Position numbers and translations under genes: made by a program. Below are positions 21,559-32,999 of a DNA stretch of 64,000 nucleotides, in pieces. Location: contig CM069610.1 in the NCBI GenBank assembly GCA_035771175.1, forward strand, positions 19,872,001 through 19,936,000, in the 5' to 3' direction. How positions within the stretch are numbered: position 1 is the first letter of the stretch; every line of letters starts with the position of its first letter. Origin of the DNA: Paratinospora sagittata (lineage: Eukaryota; Streptophyta; Magnoliopsida; Ranunculales; Menispermaceae). The notes beneath the pieces were generated by a model. That model had not been told where the DNA came from. It was given only the letters and a program-made list of their open reading frames with translations, and made no database searches.

Positions 21559-21560
21559 CA

Positions 21561-21580
21561 TCCCCGACAATGGCGCCAAA
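21561..21580 (-). promoter_or_regulatory. Primer-binding site of Athila-1
   Basis: The minus strand reads TTTGGCGCCATTGTCGGGGA, very close to the TGGCGCCGTTGCCGGGGA site of Athila-type elements, which is taken to pair with the 3' end of tRNA-Asp. It lies four bases inside the LTR end at 21585. Confidence 0.85.
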
Positions 21581-21584
21581 AACT

Positions 21585-22885
21585 TGTTACGTGCAAAACC
21601 GCAAGAGTTCGGTGTCAAGTTATAATGTAGTCTGATAAGATATCGGGTATCGTCCTCAAGGATTATTTCTACAATAACTATCAAGTTTTTACCCTACTTT
21701 TATCTAGAGAATCAAAATCGAATGATTAAGTGAATAACGCAATGAAATAACTAGAAAATAAACCAAAACAATGCAATGTAGAATAAGAGAAATTAATAAA
21801 AGAAATGTCTAGAGGTTCAATCTCACCGTTCTCTCAACTATGCATGAATATGGGATTATCATCAACTCAATTTCCTCGTTTATAAATCGAAAACCCTAAC
21901 GTTACTAACTCCCTTTCTCGAGCACCAACTAGAACATGCTATTTGAATTTTAAGTTTAACTCTTTCGATGAAAACCCAAAACCCTAATAACTCATTAAGA
22001 TCTAAGGTTTTTTTCAATGACTTCAAGAGCATGATCACCCAGGTTATATCTTCCTTGTTCTAACCCAAAATACTCCCTCTCAGGCACCTATTTCAAGTCT
22101 AGAATCATCTAATCTATGATCAAGGGATTAAAAGCTTTACACCCAAAAAAACATAAATAAACTAGAAACTTTATTGACAATAATTAAAACAATAAAACCT
22201 AAAGCATAGTATCGAGTTTGGATTGATCTACACCTCTAGATAGAGGATTAAGTTCATGAATAAAGACATGAAAACACTAAATAATGATATGAACATGAAT
22301 CTCAACAATGAAAACAAACTAGATTGGTGGAAGAATGGTAGAAAATCTCTTCTTCGTTATGAATCGCTTTGCTTCAATTTTCTCCTTCCTATTCCTCTAG
22401 CCTTCAATCTCGTTCTCCACTCTATTCTCCTCTCAAAAACCTCTCATAATGTTCTATTTAAAGTAGGGATTCCATAGAAACAAACCGCGTCCAATTGGTG
22501 AAGTTATGACCAAAAAATCGCAACTTGCACAGTTTCCTAATCGCTCGAGCGCTGCAACACTCATATTCTTCCTTTTTTTATATTTTTTGCACTCTTTGCA
22601 CGTGTATCTTCATTCAAACTTCTAGTACTTTGTTTCCATTATCCAAACTCACAATCACATCATCTAAACACCTACAAAAAAAAGCAAATCTAATTAGTAA
22701 CACACTTAGATAATCAAATTAACCAACTTATAGAATTAAAAATCGAAATAAAACATATTATACCAAAATGTGACTAAATTAACAAATAGATCAAAACTAA
22801 GATAAACTAACAAAACTGATGCATACATTATCCTAAAACTTATCTAAAACATGCTCTAAAACATATCTAAATATGCAACTTAACA
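21585..22885 (-). repeat. 5' LTR of Athila-1
   Basis: From TGTTACGTGC to ACTTAACA on the plus strand, 1301 bp. It aligns with the 3' LTR (15821-17260) but with many substitutions and indels, so the insertion is old. An internal deletion near 22520-22560 removes the GCGCTGCAACGCT block found in the partner. Confidence 0.88.
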
Positions 22886-23015
22886 AGGACGATCTCTTTT
22901 GTTTCACAGGCGGCCTGACCTTGCCGTTGTTCCTCATCTCTTGAGTCGAGGTCGTTCATATTTGTTTTTCGGCAGATCAACTTTTACACTTGTTCTCCCC
23001 ACAAACGGAGCCAAA
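22886..23015 (-). promoter_or_regulatory. Leader and primer-binding site of the Tat-like element
   Basis: The minus strand reads TTTGGCTCCGTTTGTGGGGA starting at 23015, next to the LTR end. Its position and GGGGA ending fit a primer-binding site. The leader is cut after about 100 bases by Athila-1 at 22885. Confidence 0.6.
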
Positions 23016-23247
23016 TGTTTCAACCGAGAATCTCTCGCGTTGGACAGCGAATTGATGCCAATTGACTGAGTGAGAAATTGCTTGATCCTCCAAAATCCTA
23101 CCCAAAATTGCTCCGTCTTGGACTTGCAAGGGTGGTGACGCTTGGTTACCGAAAACATTATGATACCAAACTTAGACAAAGAAATAGGAGAATAGAAGTG
23201 TGTAGAGAATTTTAGGTTTCAGAGCATACCTATGGAGAATGAGCCCC

Positions 23248-23256
23248 CTTTTTATA
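23248..23256 (-). promoter_or_regulatory. TATA box in the Tat-like LTR
   Basis: TATAAAAAG on the minus strand, followed by GGGGGCTCATTC. It lies about 230 bases before the LTR end, a normal U3/R place. Confidence 0.6.
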
Positions 23257-23453
23257 GTTGAGGGGAAGTAGCTTGGGTATTAAATGCATTGCTTCATCGG
23301 TGGAGCAATTTGTGCTTTTCTGTATCAGAATTTGGCACGTGGTTCGATGTCTCAAGATTCGTTTTATGCGGTGTTTGAGCTATGTTTGGTTTGTAAGATT
23401 CGGTATCCCAAACCGAGTTCTGGGTCATTCCTTATCAGAATACGCCTGTTTCA

Positions 23454-23625
23454 GCCATGGCCGAGGGTGGGTTTCCTCGGTTATAGCTAAAGGAGAGAGG
23501 CCTCTCGGCCTTAGCCGAAGAGGGCCCCTCGGCCTTGGCCGAGAAAAGGTCCCCTTGGTCATGGCCAGGAGGGTTTTGGCCATGACCAAGGGATGCATCC
23601 TGGACTTGGCCAGGATGCCTTCGTC
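23454..23625. repeat. GC-rich palindromic repeats in the Tat-like LTR
   Basis: Repeated CTCGGCC, GGCCGAG, CATGGCC and GGCCATG units, for example CCTCGGCCTTGGCCGAG at 23537-23553 and the pair GGTCATGGCC / GGCCATGACC around 23558-23590. The surrounding DNA is AT-rich. Confidence 0.75.
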
Positions 23626-23753
23626 ATTGATTTTGGCTCGGTGTCTTTTTCCCTGGGGTACTGCCTGAGATCTTAATTGGATTTTTCTCTAGTTCTTTTT
23701 CCTTTTTGCCCTTTTTCATTCAGACTCTCACTCATCGAGTTTTGGGTGTAACA

Positions 23754-25357
23754 ATGGGTGCCCAAATAATTGTTCCTCAATGCTAGAATCACAAAATCCA
23801 AAGGAGTATGGATACAAAAGGCTATGGTTCACCAGATCACATAGATTCTCTTTATTGAACCATATCCTCAGCTTCTTGGCCTTAATCATTTTAGGCAACT
23901 TCCATGTATTTTATGTCATATGCACTTATCTATATTTTTATGACATTTGAAAGTATTTAGACTTGACAAATGATGTTGATATATAATGCCTAAGATCGTC
24001 TAAAAGTAGTTGATCACATTTAACTTGTTTTTGATACTTAATCATATTGTTCAATGTCAAAGAGTCAAAAGCATACTAGGTATGCAACCCGAAAGTATCA
24101 TTTGAATTTCATATCTATTACTTCCATTCATCTTTGTAAACATACCTATATTATATATTCTTTTGTTCAAAGCATACTTTATGCATTTGTTATATCATAA
24201 GAATCTATGCTTCATGAATATATTTATCCATTTTGAACATGATACAATATTTTCGTTGATGTGAGCTTGCTTAGAATTAATTTGGTTGAATTGCTCATAT
24301 ATATGTTTGTATGCTCATAAATCTAAGCAGATGGACTAGAATTAAGAACTATTCCTTAAAGTCCATATCTCTTGCACTTAGGATCAAAATGATTCATATC
24401 TTTTGAAAAGTACAAGATTTGTACTAAGTATTAGTGGTCTTCACTTCAAATGAAAATAAAATAGTCACCTCACTTACTTCTTTGGAGATTGATCAAGTTT
24501 AGTCTAAGAATTTAAATTCTTAGCAATTATGAGAAAATCTTAAAGGTCACTTCTCCAACCCAACTAAGGAAAGCTTACTTTTGTTCCCTATGCTTATTAC
24601 TGATTTTTGATCATATCATTGAAAAAGGGTTAGTAAAGGGAAAATATAAATCGATTCTTCATTTGAGCTTAATTAGATAGTTTAAGAATCAAACAAAATG
24701 AAACAAAATGATCTTCTTAGAGACCTTAATTTAGAAACAAAATGATCTATTCTTATGTCTTCATCTTGCTTATTTGATCATGAATGCTCTGTTTCCTTCT
24801 ATGTTTCAATGACTGCCTATAATGAAGTTTGTTATATCATGACTTGCTCTTGCCTATTGACCATCTTTCGTCATGATTATGTTTTTATATGTTGTTTTCA
24901 TGCATGCTCGTGTATTAAGAATCTTATTATTATCTTAAGCTTGCATATATGGTTTCATGTTTCATCATAAGTTTTGTTTTATGATTGATGTGCCTCTCTT
25001 ATGATCTTAAACAATTATAGAAACTTATGTGATCATGAATCTCTTCCTTTTAGGGTGAATAAGCAAACTCAATATTTTAATCTATAGTTATTCATTCCTA
25101 CTTGAAGGAAATATGGAATAACTATCATAACTTAAAATTTCTATCCTTTGAAATCTTAGTCATTTCCATTGACCATAGTTGAATTTGTCTCATGCCTTCA
25201 TCCTAAATCTTCCATGACAAATTCACACTAAGAGACCTAGTTGACCATGAGAAAATTTATACCAAACTAATAGGTTTAGTCAACTAGAGTGAATGAAAAG
25301 GCCTTAAGTGACTATATTTTTCGTTATCCATATTTAAGTCATTCAAATCTTATTGTC
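23754..25357 (+). mobile_element. SIRE-like internal 3' region in plus orientation
   Basis: Non-coding AT-rich sequence. From about 24385 it is the reverse complement of the SIRE-A 3' interior at 30060-31395. The mirrored blocks include TCTAAGAATTTAAATTCTTAGCAA and the CTTCTTTGGAGAT / CTTGAAGGAAATATGG regions. The part before 24385 has no partner in the window and is assigned by continuity only. It joins the truncated 3' LTR of SIRE-A near 25357, forming an inverted arrangement. Confidence 0.6.
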
Positions 25358-25594
25358 ATGAATTGCACTTGGCAAATTTTTGCGTTACCTTTTGATTAAT
25401 ATAATTAAACAAATAAATTGCGCAATAGGTAACACTCAAAATAAACAAATGCAGGAAAGATAAAATGGGCACAGAGATTTAGAGTGGTTTGGTTCTCTTA
25501 GAACCTACGTCCACTACCCAATCACCACGATCAGGATTTCCCAATACAATATTGGCAACTTACGGCATGACTAGAAGCCGTTTACAAAAGCCAA

Positions 25595-25765
25595 CACAAA
25601 GGCTTGGCTCAAAGCCTTACGTTAGAAAGCCATGCACGCTAACCTACACAAGGGTTTGGTTAGAAAGCCATACACTAACCAACACAAGGACATGGTTAGA
25701 AAGCAACATTCTTGCCTACACAAGGGTTTGGCTAGAAAGCCACACTGTAACCAACTTATAGGCAT
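25595..25765 (-). repeat. 36-bp minisatellite in the SIRE-A 3' LTR
   Basis: Units of the type CTAACCAACACAAGGGTTTGGTTAGAAAGCCAT recur; GTTAGAAAGC or its variant starts at 25621, 25659, 25695 and 25731 (periods 38, 36, 36). Confidence 0.85.
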
Positions 25766-26612
25766 GGTTACGAGTCGTACAATAGTATGGTATAAACCCA
25801 GTTGAAAAACACGTCAACGATACATCAAAATTACAAAAGATAAAAAGAAGTGTTCTACAACACTCTCAACAATATTAGGCTTACAATCTTGAATGAGTAA
25901 ACACTACTATTCCAACCACAATGATTTAAATGATGCGAAGTGTTGAAATAGTTTTTCTCAAATATGCAATCGATTCAAATATATGTGATATGAAATCAAG
26001 AATCGAATACGCACACGTATCTAGATATTGATTCTAACAATGATAAGTTTAAAGCACAAGAATCAATATACAATGATGATCAAAACTTGATGATTCTAAA
26101 TGTATATAAGATTAATTTCAAGAATCAACTAACTCAAGTGATAATCTATTCAATATATATTATGTTTAGCATATGAATTGATTCCACATAATATTTATGA
26201 AACCACTAAACAAAATACAATAATATGAAGATCAAAATAGGGCTTCACAATAACCAAAATGAAATCAGTTTTCAAGATATTAATTCAAGCACAAAATTGA
26301 TTTGCTCAAACAAAATCACAAGAATCTAGTTAGAGAAATTTTACCCCACTTAGGTAAATATGAAGCTTAGAGATTCCTCAAGTGTGATGATGGTTGAGTG
26401 ATTCCACATTCAAAGATGATCAACACTCAATAAGATGTGTAAAGAACACTCAAAAACGTCTTGAACACTTGCTGAAAATAAACACACAAGTTTCTCAAAG
26501 TATTTGAAAGATTGGGCGAACTATATGGAAGTATGAATCAATGGATCAAATGTAGGTGAACTTTTACTTAGAAAAAGGTTTAAAATCACTCAAGAACTTG
26601 TAGAAATGAAAC

Positions 26613-27774
26613 TGTCACACCCTGCCCCATCGATCTGGAGCGAGGTGCAATAGATTACGGGGAAAAATAACGAGTGTTCTCTCCACTCAATCAGAGTTGC
26701 ACATACAGAAGCATAGTGGCCCACAGTAACAATACTGCAATACAACATATTAAGGAAAATACTATTATATTAAACATATAAAGTTGGTTAATTATTACAT
26801 TACTGATACCAAAAAGTTGTCAAAAAGTTAACAAGGGCGAATCTCCTACAAAAGTGACAAAATAACAAAAGAGTAGTCAAAAGAGGTATCTAAAAGCCTG
26901 GAACCATCGCCATCACCATCAAATCGGTCTAACGGGACCTGGGGAGTGTACATATAGAAAAGTCCTTACATAGACCAGGTTTGGCCAGAACTCCCTGAAT
27001 AAGTCCATTTGAACCCATCTTAATTTCCTGGAAAGATTAGCAATGGGGTGAGCTCAACAACTCAGTGAGATCAAGCGGGGTAAACAAATCTTACATGCAT
27101 AATAAAGAATACAAAACAACAGTCATCAAACAGTTATGCCACAACAATACAATCAAGCAATGATATGAATGAAACTTGGTCACACGGCATCACAGGCCAG
27201 GCCACATGTACTCGAAACCTGTGATCCGAGGCACCAGTAATAAATCCAGCAACTGAGAGATCTCATGAGTTCCAGTGCTAATCCGAGTCCAGCAAAGCGG
27301 CATGGCACCCAATAATCAATCCAGTGACAACGTCACTATTCTGGGTCAGTGTTGCACCCAATATTACATTATTTTTTGAAGATAGCCTCATGCATGAAGT
27401 AAAGCATGGTAACAGATATGATGCATGATGCTATGTAATTCACTATTAAACAAGTAAGAAATGTAAAGGGACGCAAGATGTTGCAAAAAGTTGAAGGAGG
27501 ACGAGAAGAGCTTGGGAATTCGGCGAATTGAAATTGAAGGGTCGTCTCTATTTATAGAATGGGCCCATCCCCTTCGAGGGGCCGACCCTCCTAGGGGCCA
27601 GCCCCCCTTGGGGTTGGCCTCCCATGGGGACGACCCTTCCCTTGAGACCGTCCCACTATGGGGGTCTACATCTCTCTCTTGAGGACTTTTACCACTTATT
27701 GAAATTACAAGTGGAGAGTTTTCAAGTAGTTACATTAGTTTCTACAGTAGAAAAAGTGGGGGGGGGGTGTTACA
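26613..27774 (-). mobile_element. Solo LTR of a Ty3/gypsy element with perfect target duplication
   Basis: TGTCACACCC at the left and GGGTGTTACA at the right are flanked on both sides by GAAAC (26608-26612 and 27775-27779). The uninterrupted SIRE-A LTR partner reads GAAAC once at the same point (about 51777), so the empty site is visible. Length is 1162 bp. A TATA box (TATAAATAG, 27548-27556, minus strand) sets the orientation. It contains a GC-rich block (27565-27660) and a run of Gs near the right end. Confidence 0.93.
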
Positions 27775-28802
27775 GAAACAAAAAAAAACGGACAAGTTCT
27801 ATGTATTTTGCAAAAGTTGTTCTTCAAATGAGCAAGTGTGGTATTTATAGAAAAATACTAGACCGAAACACAAGAATGTGTTCCTCAATGAAGGAGCGCG
27901 CTTCTTCTTTGAAATCTGAAACTTTTTAGATTTTCCTCCAATCAAGGAGTGTGTTCCCTAATGTGTCTGTTGGACATATGAGAGAGGTTCTTCATCAAGA
28001 ACCACTAATTCTATAAAATTTTCTATTTTGCCCTTGACTACAGGAACCCATTCCTATTAAGAGGAGGGCATTCCTTTTTTCCTAATCAAAAAAATCTGAG
28101 TCTAGGGAAAAATGACAGGAGTGCATTCCTTTCTTAAGGAGGGTGCTCCTTAAACTCTGATAAAAAAAAATCAGAGTCTAGGAAAAATGCGCAGGAGCGT
28201 TCCTTCACGTTGAAGTGATAGAAACCCGATTTTTCGATCAAAAAGAGTTTAAAATATTGTCAAACATATAAACTAACTTTCAAAACATTTTTGAAAAGAT
28301 TAAAACACAATTGACAAAGATAAACACATGTAAAACGATTGATTAAAAACAGATGATCAATACGTTCGATACTATACACGTAAAACGATAAAACCATGCA
28401 AAGTTGGTAATACGAGTGTATGATAATCAATGATATAAATATGCATGATAAACAATTTTAACTATATGATTGCACGATAAAAATGATAATGTGTGTGCAT
28501 TCATGATCAATATAATAATTGTGTATATGCATGATTTTCAAAGAGATGCAAAACATATTGTGGTTGGAACGTGTAATGGTTACTTTACAGCATTAAGATT
28601 CTAAACAAGAATTACAAACATAAAGTTCTTGAATCTTTGTGCAATGTTATTCCATCCACATGCTTTAACAGTATAGTTGAATCCATATATAGCTAGTTAG
28701 CAGTGAAACAATTACTTCAAAGAGATTAGTGTCGTGATTATATTGTTTGTAAGCATCAAAACACTTAGGAGAATATTGAGTGGAAAACCACTTAGGCCAA
28801 CA

Positions 28803-31395
28803 ATCTCCCCTTTTTTGATGATGACAAATAATGTAAACTTGATAAACAAGCAATCAAATAATATTTATATGCTTTATCATTTATATCAAACAAGTATGAG
28901 CATGGGCATATACCAAAAATATAGCATAGGCAAAGATTTCAAGAATAAAGCATGACCTAGCTATTTTGATTCTAATTAGATGCAAAAGATGATTTGAAAA
29001 GCATAAGACATCAATGTTCAAAAACATTTAACGCATATAGAATTAGAAATTCAAATGTTGCATCAATGTCATGCATAAATAGAAAGGCATGCCAAAAATG
29101 TATAAATATGTGTAAGGGCAATTTCTTTCCAATAAATTAGGCATGAATAAAGATATGAATATAAGCATAGCCTAAGACATGGATTCAAAGTAATGCATTT
29201 GAAAGATATTAATTATGTATTATGCATACTTGAATAATGTAGATGTGAACCATGCACATATAAGGATTATATAATAAAAAATTCGGTACAAGCATAATAA
29301 CAATTCAAATAGGAGAGCATAGGCAACAAAAATATGTAATGAGATCATGGCCTATCTCTAAACCTGAATTTTAGGCAATATGATAAATTTCATGCATTTC
29401 ATAGCCTAGCGAAGTTTTTCTTTTGATCCAAAATATATATATCATACAAATGATCAAAACCAATCTCAAAACATGAATATGAGCCAAATAGTATTTCAAG
29501 TTTTCAAGCACAAGGGTAACATATTCACATACATATAGGCATTTTGAAGTTAAAATGTGACGCACAAGCCTATAGCATGATGAGTAAGGCAATATCATAG
29601 ACAATATATTTATAATCATGAATACAACACTCATATTGCAAGCATTAACTGATGATAAGTATGAATGATATATGAGGTTAAGCATGACATACTTATCACA
29701 CATTTGCCTAGGCATATGAACATTCTTCTATAAGCACAAGAATGCCTAAGACATGATTATGTTAACTTAAATAATCATGTTAATCAGCTAGTTGTACACC
29801 TAGTGATTAAGTTTAAGCACATGGTTAGCAACATCAAGGAGTATGTGCCATAAAAAAATATAATTAAGACTTGAGACACATACATCTATAAAATGTATTT
29901 TCCTTAAAATAGTTTTAATGAAGTACAAAGGAAAAAAAACATTTTATAGGAAAATCTTTGATGATAAGTGATAAGACATATATAAATATCAAAGACCATA
30001 CTTATCAATAGTATTCACCATGTTTTTCAAATAATCAATGAAAATACAACACGTGACAAATGATCTAATGACCTAGATATAAAATGTGAATAACATAGTC
30101 ATTCAAGTCCTTATCCATTCTAGTTCACAATCTATTGGTGTAATAGTCATTGAGGCTCATGATCAACTAGGTCCTTTTAGTTTGAATTTGCCATCAAAGA
30201 TACAAAGTATTTAATAGCATGAGAAAAATTCAACTACGATCTATGGAAATGACTAAAATTTCATAAAATTAAATATTTAAGTCAAGATAGTCATCCCATA
30301 TTAGTTTCCTTCAAGATGGAGTGAATAAATATAAATTAAGATATGTATCAATTTCACTCAATCACCCTAGAAGGATACTAGTCATGATCAAATACGCTTT
30401 CATGACTGTCTAAGATCTAAGATAAGCACATCAATCATATATCAAAGCTCATAATGAATCATGAAGCTATATATGCAAGCTCAGAGTTTCGAAGAATCAC
30501 ACTTTTAGCATAGGAGCATGCATGGAGTGAACACATAGGCATAATTATGACAAGAAGATAAAGATGGTAAGTACAGGTCATGACATGACAAAGTAGTTTG
30601 AACGTGTGTCCTTCTAATATGATAAGCAGATATAAATATTTATTCAATCATAGAAGGAGATAGAACATTCATGAAATAATATAAGCATGATGATACGAGA
30701 TAAGATAAGTTATACACACATCAAAGCTTAATCATGAAAGCTAACATGTTCATTTTTTTTCAAGTAAATAACTAAGTTTTGTTTTGATTGAAGATGTAAG
30801 ATCTTTTTAGTCATTTAGACTTGATTTCTTTAAAGGAATGAATATAATGAGGTATGAAATTAAGCATATGATATTCATTCAAATAGAACAAATGAGATCT
30901 AAGCCTTATAAAGTTATATGAGCTATGTGAAGGCTTATGTGAATGAGTTATGTTTAAAAGAGTAAGACATTTTAGAACAAGTCTTAATCTTAAAGAAGAA
31001 CTAATGATTTATAGAGACAAAGGATTTGATTTTAATGCAAGGTCTCTAAGAAGATCATTTTACTTTGTTTGATCATTAAGATATATATTTAATTAAGCTC
31101 AAAGAAAGGATCAATTTATCTTACCCTTAATAACCTCTTTTCTATGATATAACTCAAAATCATTACAAAGCCTAGGGTTATATAAGTGGTGTTTCCTTAG
31201 TTGAGATTGAGACATAACCTTTTTGAGGTCTTCTCATAGTTGCTAAGAATTCCAAATTCTTAGACTTGGTTTGATCATCTCCAAGGAAGTGAATGAGATA
31301 ATGAATGACAATGATTGAATAATATTTGAAGTACATGTCATTCCACTTATTCAATGTCTTGTATTTTCAAATGATATATATCAACTACTTAGATT
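28803..31395 (-). other. Polypurine tract and non-coding 3' interior of SIRE-A
   Basis: The tract ATCTCCCCTTTTTTGATG at 28803-28820, a purine run on the minus strand, abuts the LTR. The remaining 2.6 kb is AT-rich with short meaningless frames. In SIRE-like elements this place, after pol, holds a long untranslated or degenerate env-like region. I see no protein motif. It ends near 31395 at a junction with gypsy-2 gag. Confidence 0.7.
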
Positions 31396-31404
31396 CTAGC
31401 ACTG

Positions 31405-32530
31405 CTTGCCCAGGTTCAGGGCAACAGGCAGCTGCAGCCAGGTGTTCCAATTGAAGGGGAGCACAGTAGTGTTGGTATGGCCATGGGGGATAGGGTTGGA
31501 CCAGCTGAGGTTCATGCCGATGTCCAGTCTGAGGTTCAGGCCGAGGTACAGGCCGAGGTACCGGTTGAGGCTGTGGAAATTTTGAGCAGAGGTCTGAGTT
31601 AGAGCGTTATGAGAGGGTCATGAAGGCCTTTTGGATCAGAGGCCCGAGGAAGTTTACTAGAGGCCTATGTATCGAGACAGCTGAGAGATGGCTCAGGAGG
31701 ATGAAGATTATCTTCAACGACATGCAGGCTTCTGAGGATGACAGAGTGAGGTTGGCTATGTTCAAGCTCGTTGACAGAGCTGATGATTGGTGGCTGAGAC
31801 TGGATTGCATGGTCGATGAGATTCAGACGTGGACCAGGTTTAAAGAACTTTTCTACGAGGAGTTCTACCCGAGGTCCGTGCGCGATCAGAGAAGGATGGA
31901 GTTCATGCACCTGAACCAGGGCAGTCGGTCAGTGAGGGAGTACGAGCAGGAGTTAACCGCTCGACACCCTTATCTCTTGAGATGGTGTCGACTGACTACC
32001 TTTGCATGCAGAGGATACGAGATAGGTTTCATGATCATATCTGTCAGGGTTTGGCACTTGCCAACGTTTAGACTTACGCCCAGGCGATGTTGCAGGCCGC
32101 TAACTTCGAGACTAAAGAGGCTCATTCCCGGATGAGGACATCAGCCATGGTACAGGCACCTACAATTCCTTCAGGATAGACATAGCAGACAGGGTCAGCG
32201 AGTCAGTTTTATGGTAAGAAGAGCCGAAAATATAAGAAGCCGAGGTTTGGTGGCAACAAGTACGAGGTATTAGTAACATCCACTCCAGTGATAGTTGCAC
32301 CACCAGTTACAAGCCAGAGTGTGCAGATGTCAGGCAGGCCCCAGCAGCAACAGAGTTTGGCTAGGTACAGTGGACAACAGGCAACCAGAGTAGAGTCGCA
32401 GGCTGTGTCTTAAGAGCTTAGGGCAACGAGGCTGATAGTCTGTTTCGAGTGAGGTGTTCTGGGGCACAAGAGGAGTGAGTGTTCACGTAGAGCATCTGCT
32501 AAACAGTACAGTCCTATGCCTATTTCCACC
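31405..32530 (+). pseudogene. gag: gypsy-2 gag with broken zinc knuckle
   Basis: The upstream part carries a repeated VQAEVQAEV-type stretch (about 31500-31575). The retrotransposon-gag domain is clear at 31620-31960: AERWLRRMKIIFNDMQ, DRVRLAMFKLVDRADDWW and FYEEFYPRSVRDQRRMEFMHL. A frameshift follows YEQELT near 31960. Fragments of the C-terminal Gln- and Ser-rich tail run to about 32400. The zinc knuckle is recognisable near 32447-32490 (CFE then GVLGHKRSEC), but its second Cys codon has become TGA. Confidence 0.88.
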
Positions 32531-32589
32531 AGGGAGTAGGCCCGAGCTGTTACACAGGCAAATTCAGAGGCCAACAAGCAATTGATCGA

Positions 32590-32940
32590 AGGTACTATTA
32601 GCATTTGTGATTCTTTGATGTATATCTTGATTGATGTTGGTTCTACTTTGTCCTTTATTTCTGGTAGTGTGGTAGATAGAGATTATCTACTGTTAGGATT
32701 AGTACGCCGTTGATTTTGAGTACAGCGGCTGGGCAAAAGATTTACCCTAACATTGTATGTATGGGATGCATTGTGAGATTCGAGGACCACGAGATGTGTG
32801 TTGACCTTAGAGTCTTAGAGTTCCTCGAGTTCGATGCCATTTTGGGTATGGATTGGCTGGCAGCGTATCACACTCACATTGATTACTTTAGCAAGAGGGT
32901 TGTCTTCCAGATACCAAGACATCCAGTCTTTGTTTTTTGA
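32590..32940 (+). pseudogene. gypsy-2 protease, active site altered
   Basis: The active-site block reads LIDVGSTLSFIS at about 32623-32658. Chromovirus relatives have DSG, so the Ser after the catalytic Asp is now Val. A frameshift near 32700 follows. The next frame (32710-32940) carries VRFEDHEMCVDLRVLEF and [14 protein letters not shown], the C-terminal half of the fold, ending with a stop at 32938-32940. Confidence 0.85.
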
Positions 32941-32999
32941 GGCAGGACTGCATCGAGGCCACCTACCCAGGGTAGATTAGCCACTGGTGATGAGGTTGC

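Larger units (their letters stand above)
15821..22885 (-). mobile_element. Athila-1: Athila-like element with gag and protease only
   Basis: Two LTRs (15821-17260 and 21585-22885), a PBS next to the 5' LTR, a polypurine tract next to the 3' LTR, and gag-protease between. There is no RT, RNase H or integrase anywhere in the 4.3-kb interior, so it would need enzymes from another element. The flanks (AAACT left, AGGAC right) do not form a target duplication. Orientation is minus. Confidence 0.85.
14640..23753 (-). mobile_element. Tat-like Ty3/gypsy element, interrupted by Athila-1
   Basis: The 5' LTR (23016-23753), PBS (22992-23015) and about 100 bases of leader lie on one side of Athila-1. RT and RNase H pieces of a Tat/Retand-type gypsy element lie on the other side, on the same strand. 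Treating them as one element is inference. The gag, protease and early RT between leader and pol are missing, and there is no 3' LTR. Confidence 0.6.
23016..23753 (-). repeat. 5' LTR of the Tat-like element
   Basis: The minus strand starts TGTTACACCC at 23753 and ends GGTTGAAACA at 23016, 738 bp. A TATA box (TATAAAAAG, 23248-23256 on the minus strand) is followed by a transcribed leader. A 170-bp GC-rich palindromic block (23454-23625) lies in U3. Long open frames on the plus strand through this block reflect its GC content and show no known protein. Confidence 0.75.
25358..28802 (-). repeat. 3' LTR of SIRE-A, interrupted by a solo LTR
   Basis: Aligns with 50505-52848 from GAATTGCACTTGGC to the end CTTAGGCCAACA at 28802. 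It lacks the last ~50 bases of the partner. Without the inserted solo LTR it is about 2.28 kb against 2.34 kb. A 36-bp minisatellite lies near 25600-25765. Confidence 0.85.

Noticed and set aside
23258..23668. 136-codon open frame on the plus strand
   Set aside because: It lies inside a Tat-like LTR, opposite to its transcription, and its openness follows the GC-rich palindromes. No protein motif.
25595..25765. Evenly spaced repeats considered as a CRISPR array
   Set aside because: Units are contiguous 36-bp tandem copies without unique spacers, inside a plant LTR present twice.
28803..31395. Search for host exons in the long AT-rich stretch
   Set aside because: No frame longer than about 110 codons, no motif, and its right half is duplicated in inverse at 24385-25350, so it is element sequence.
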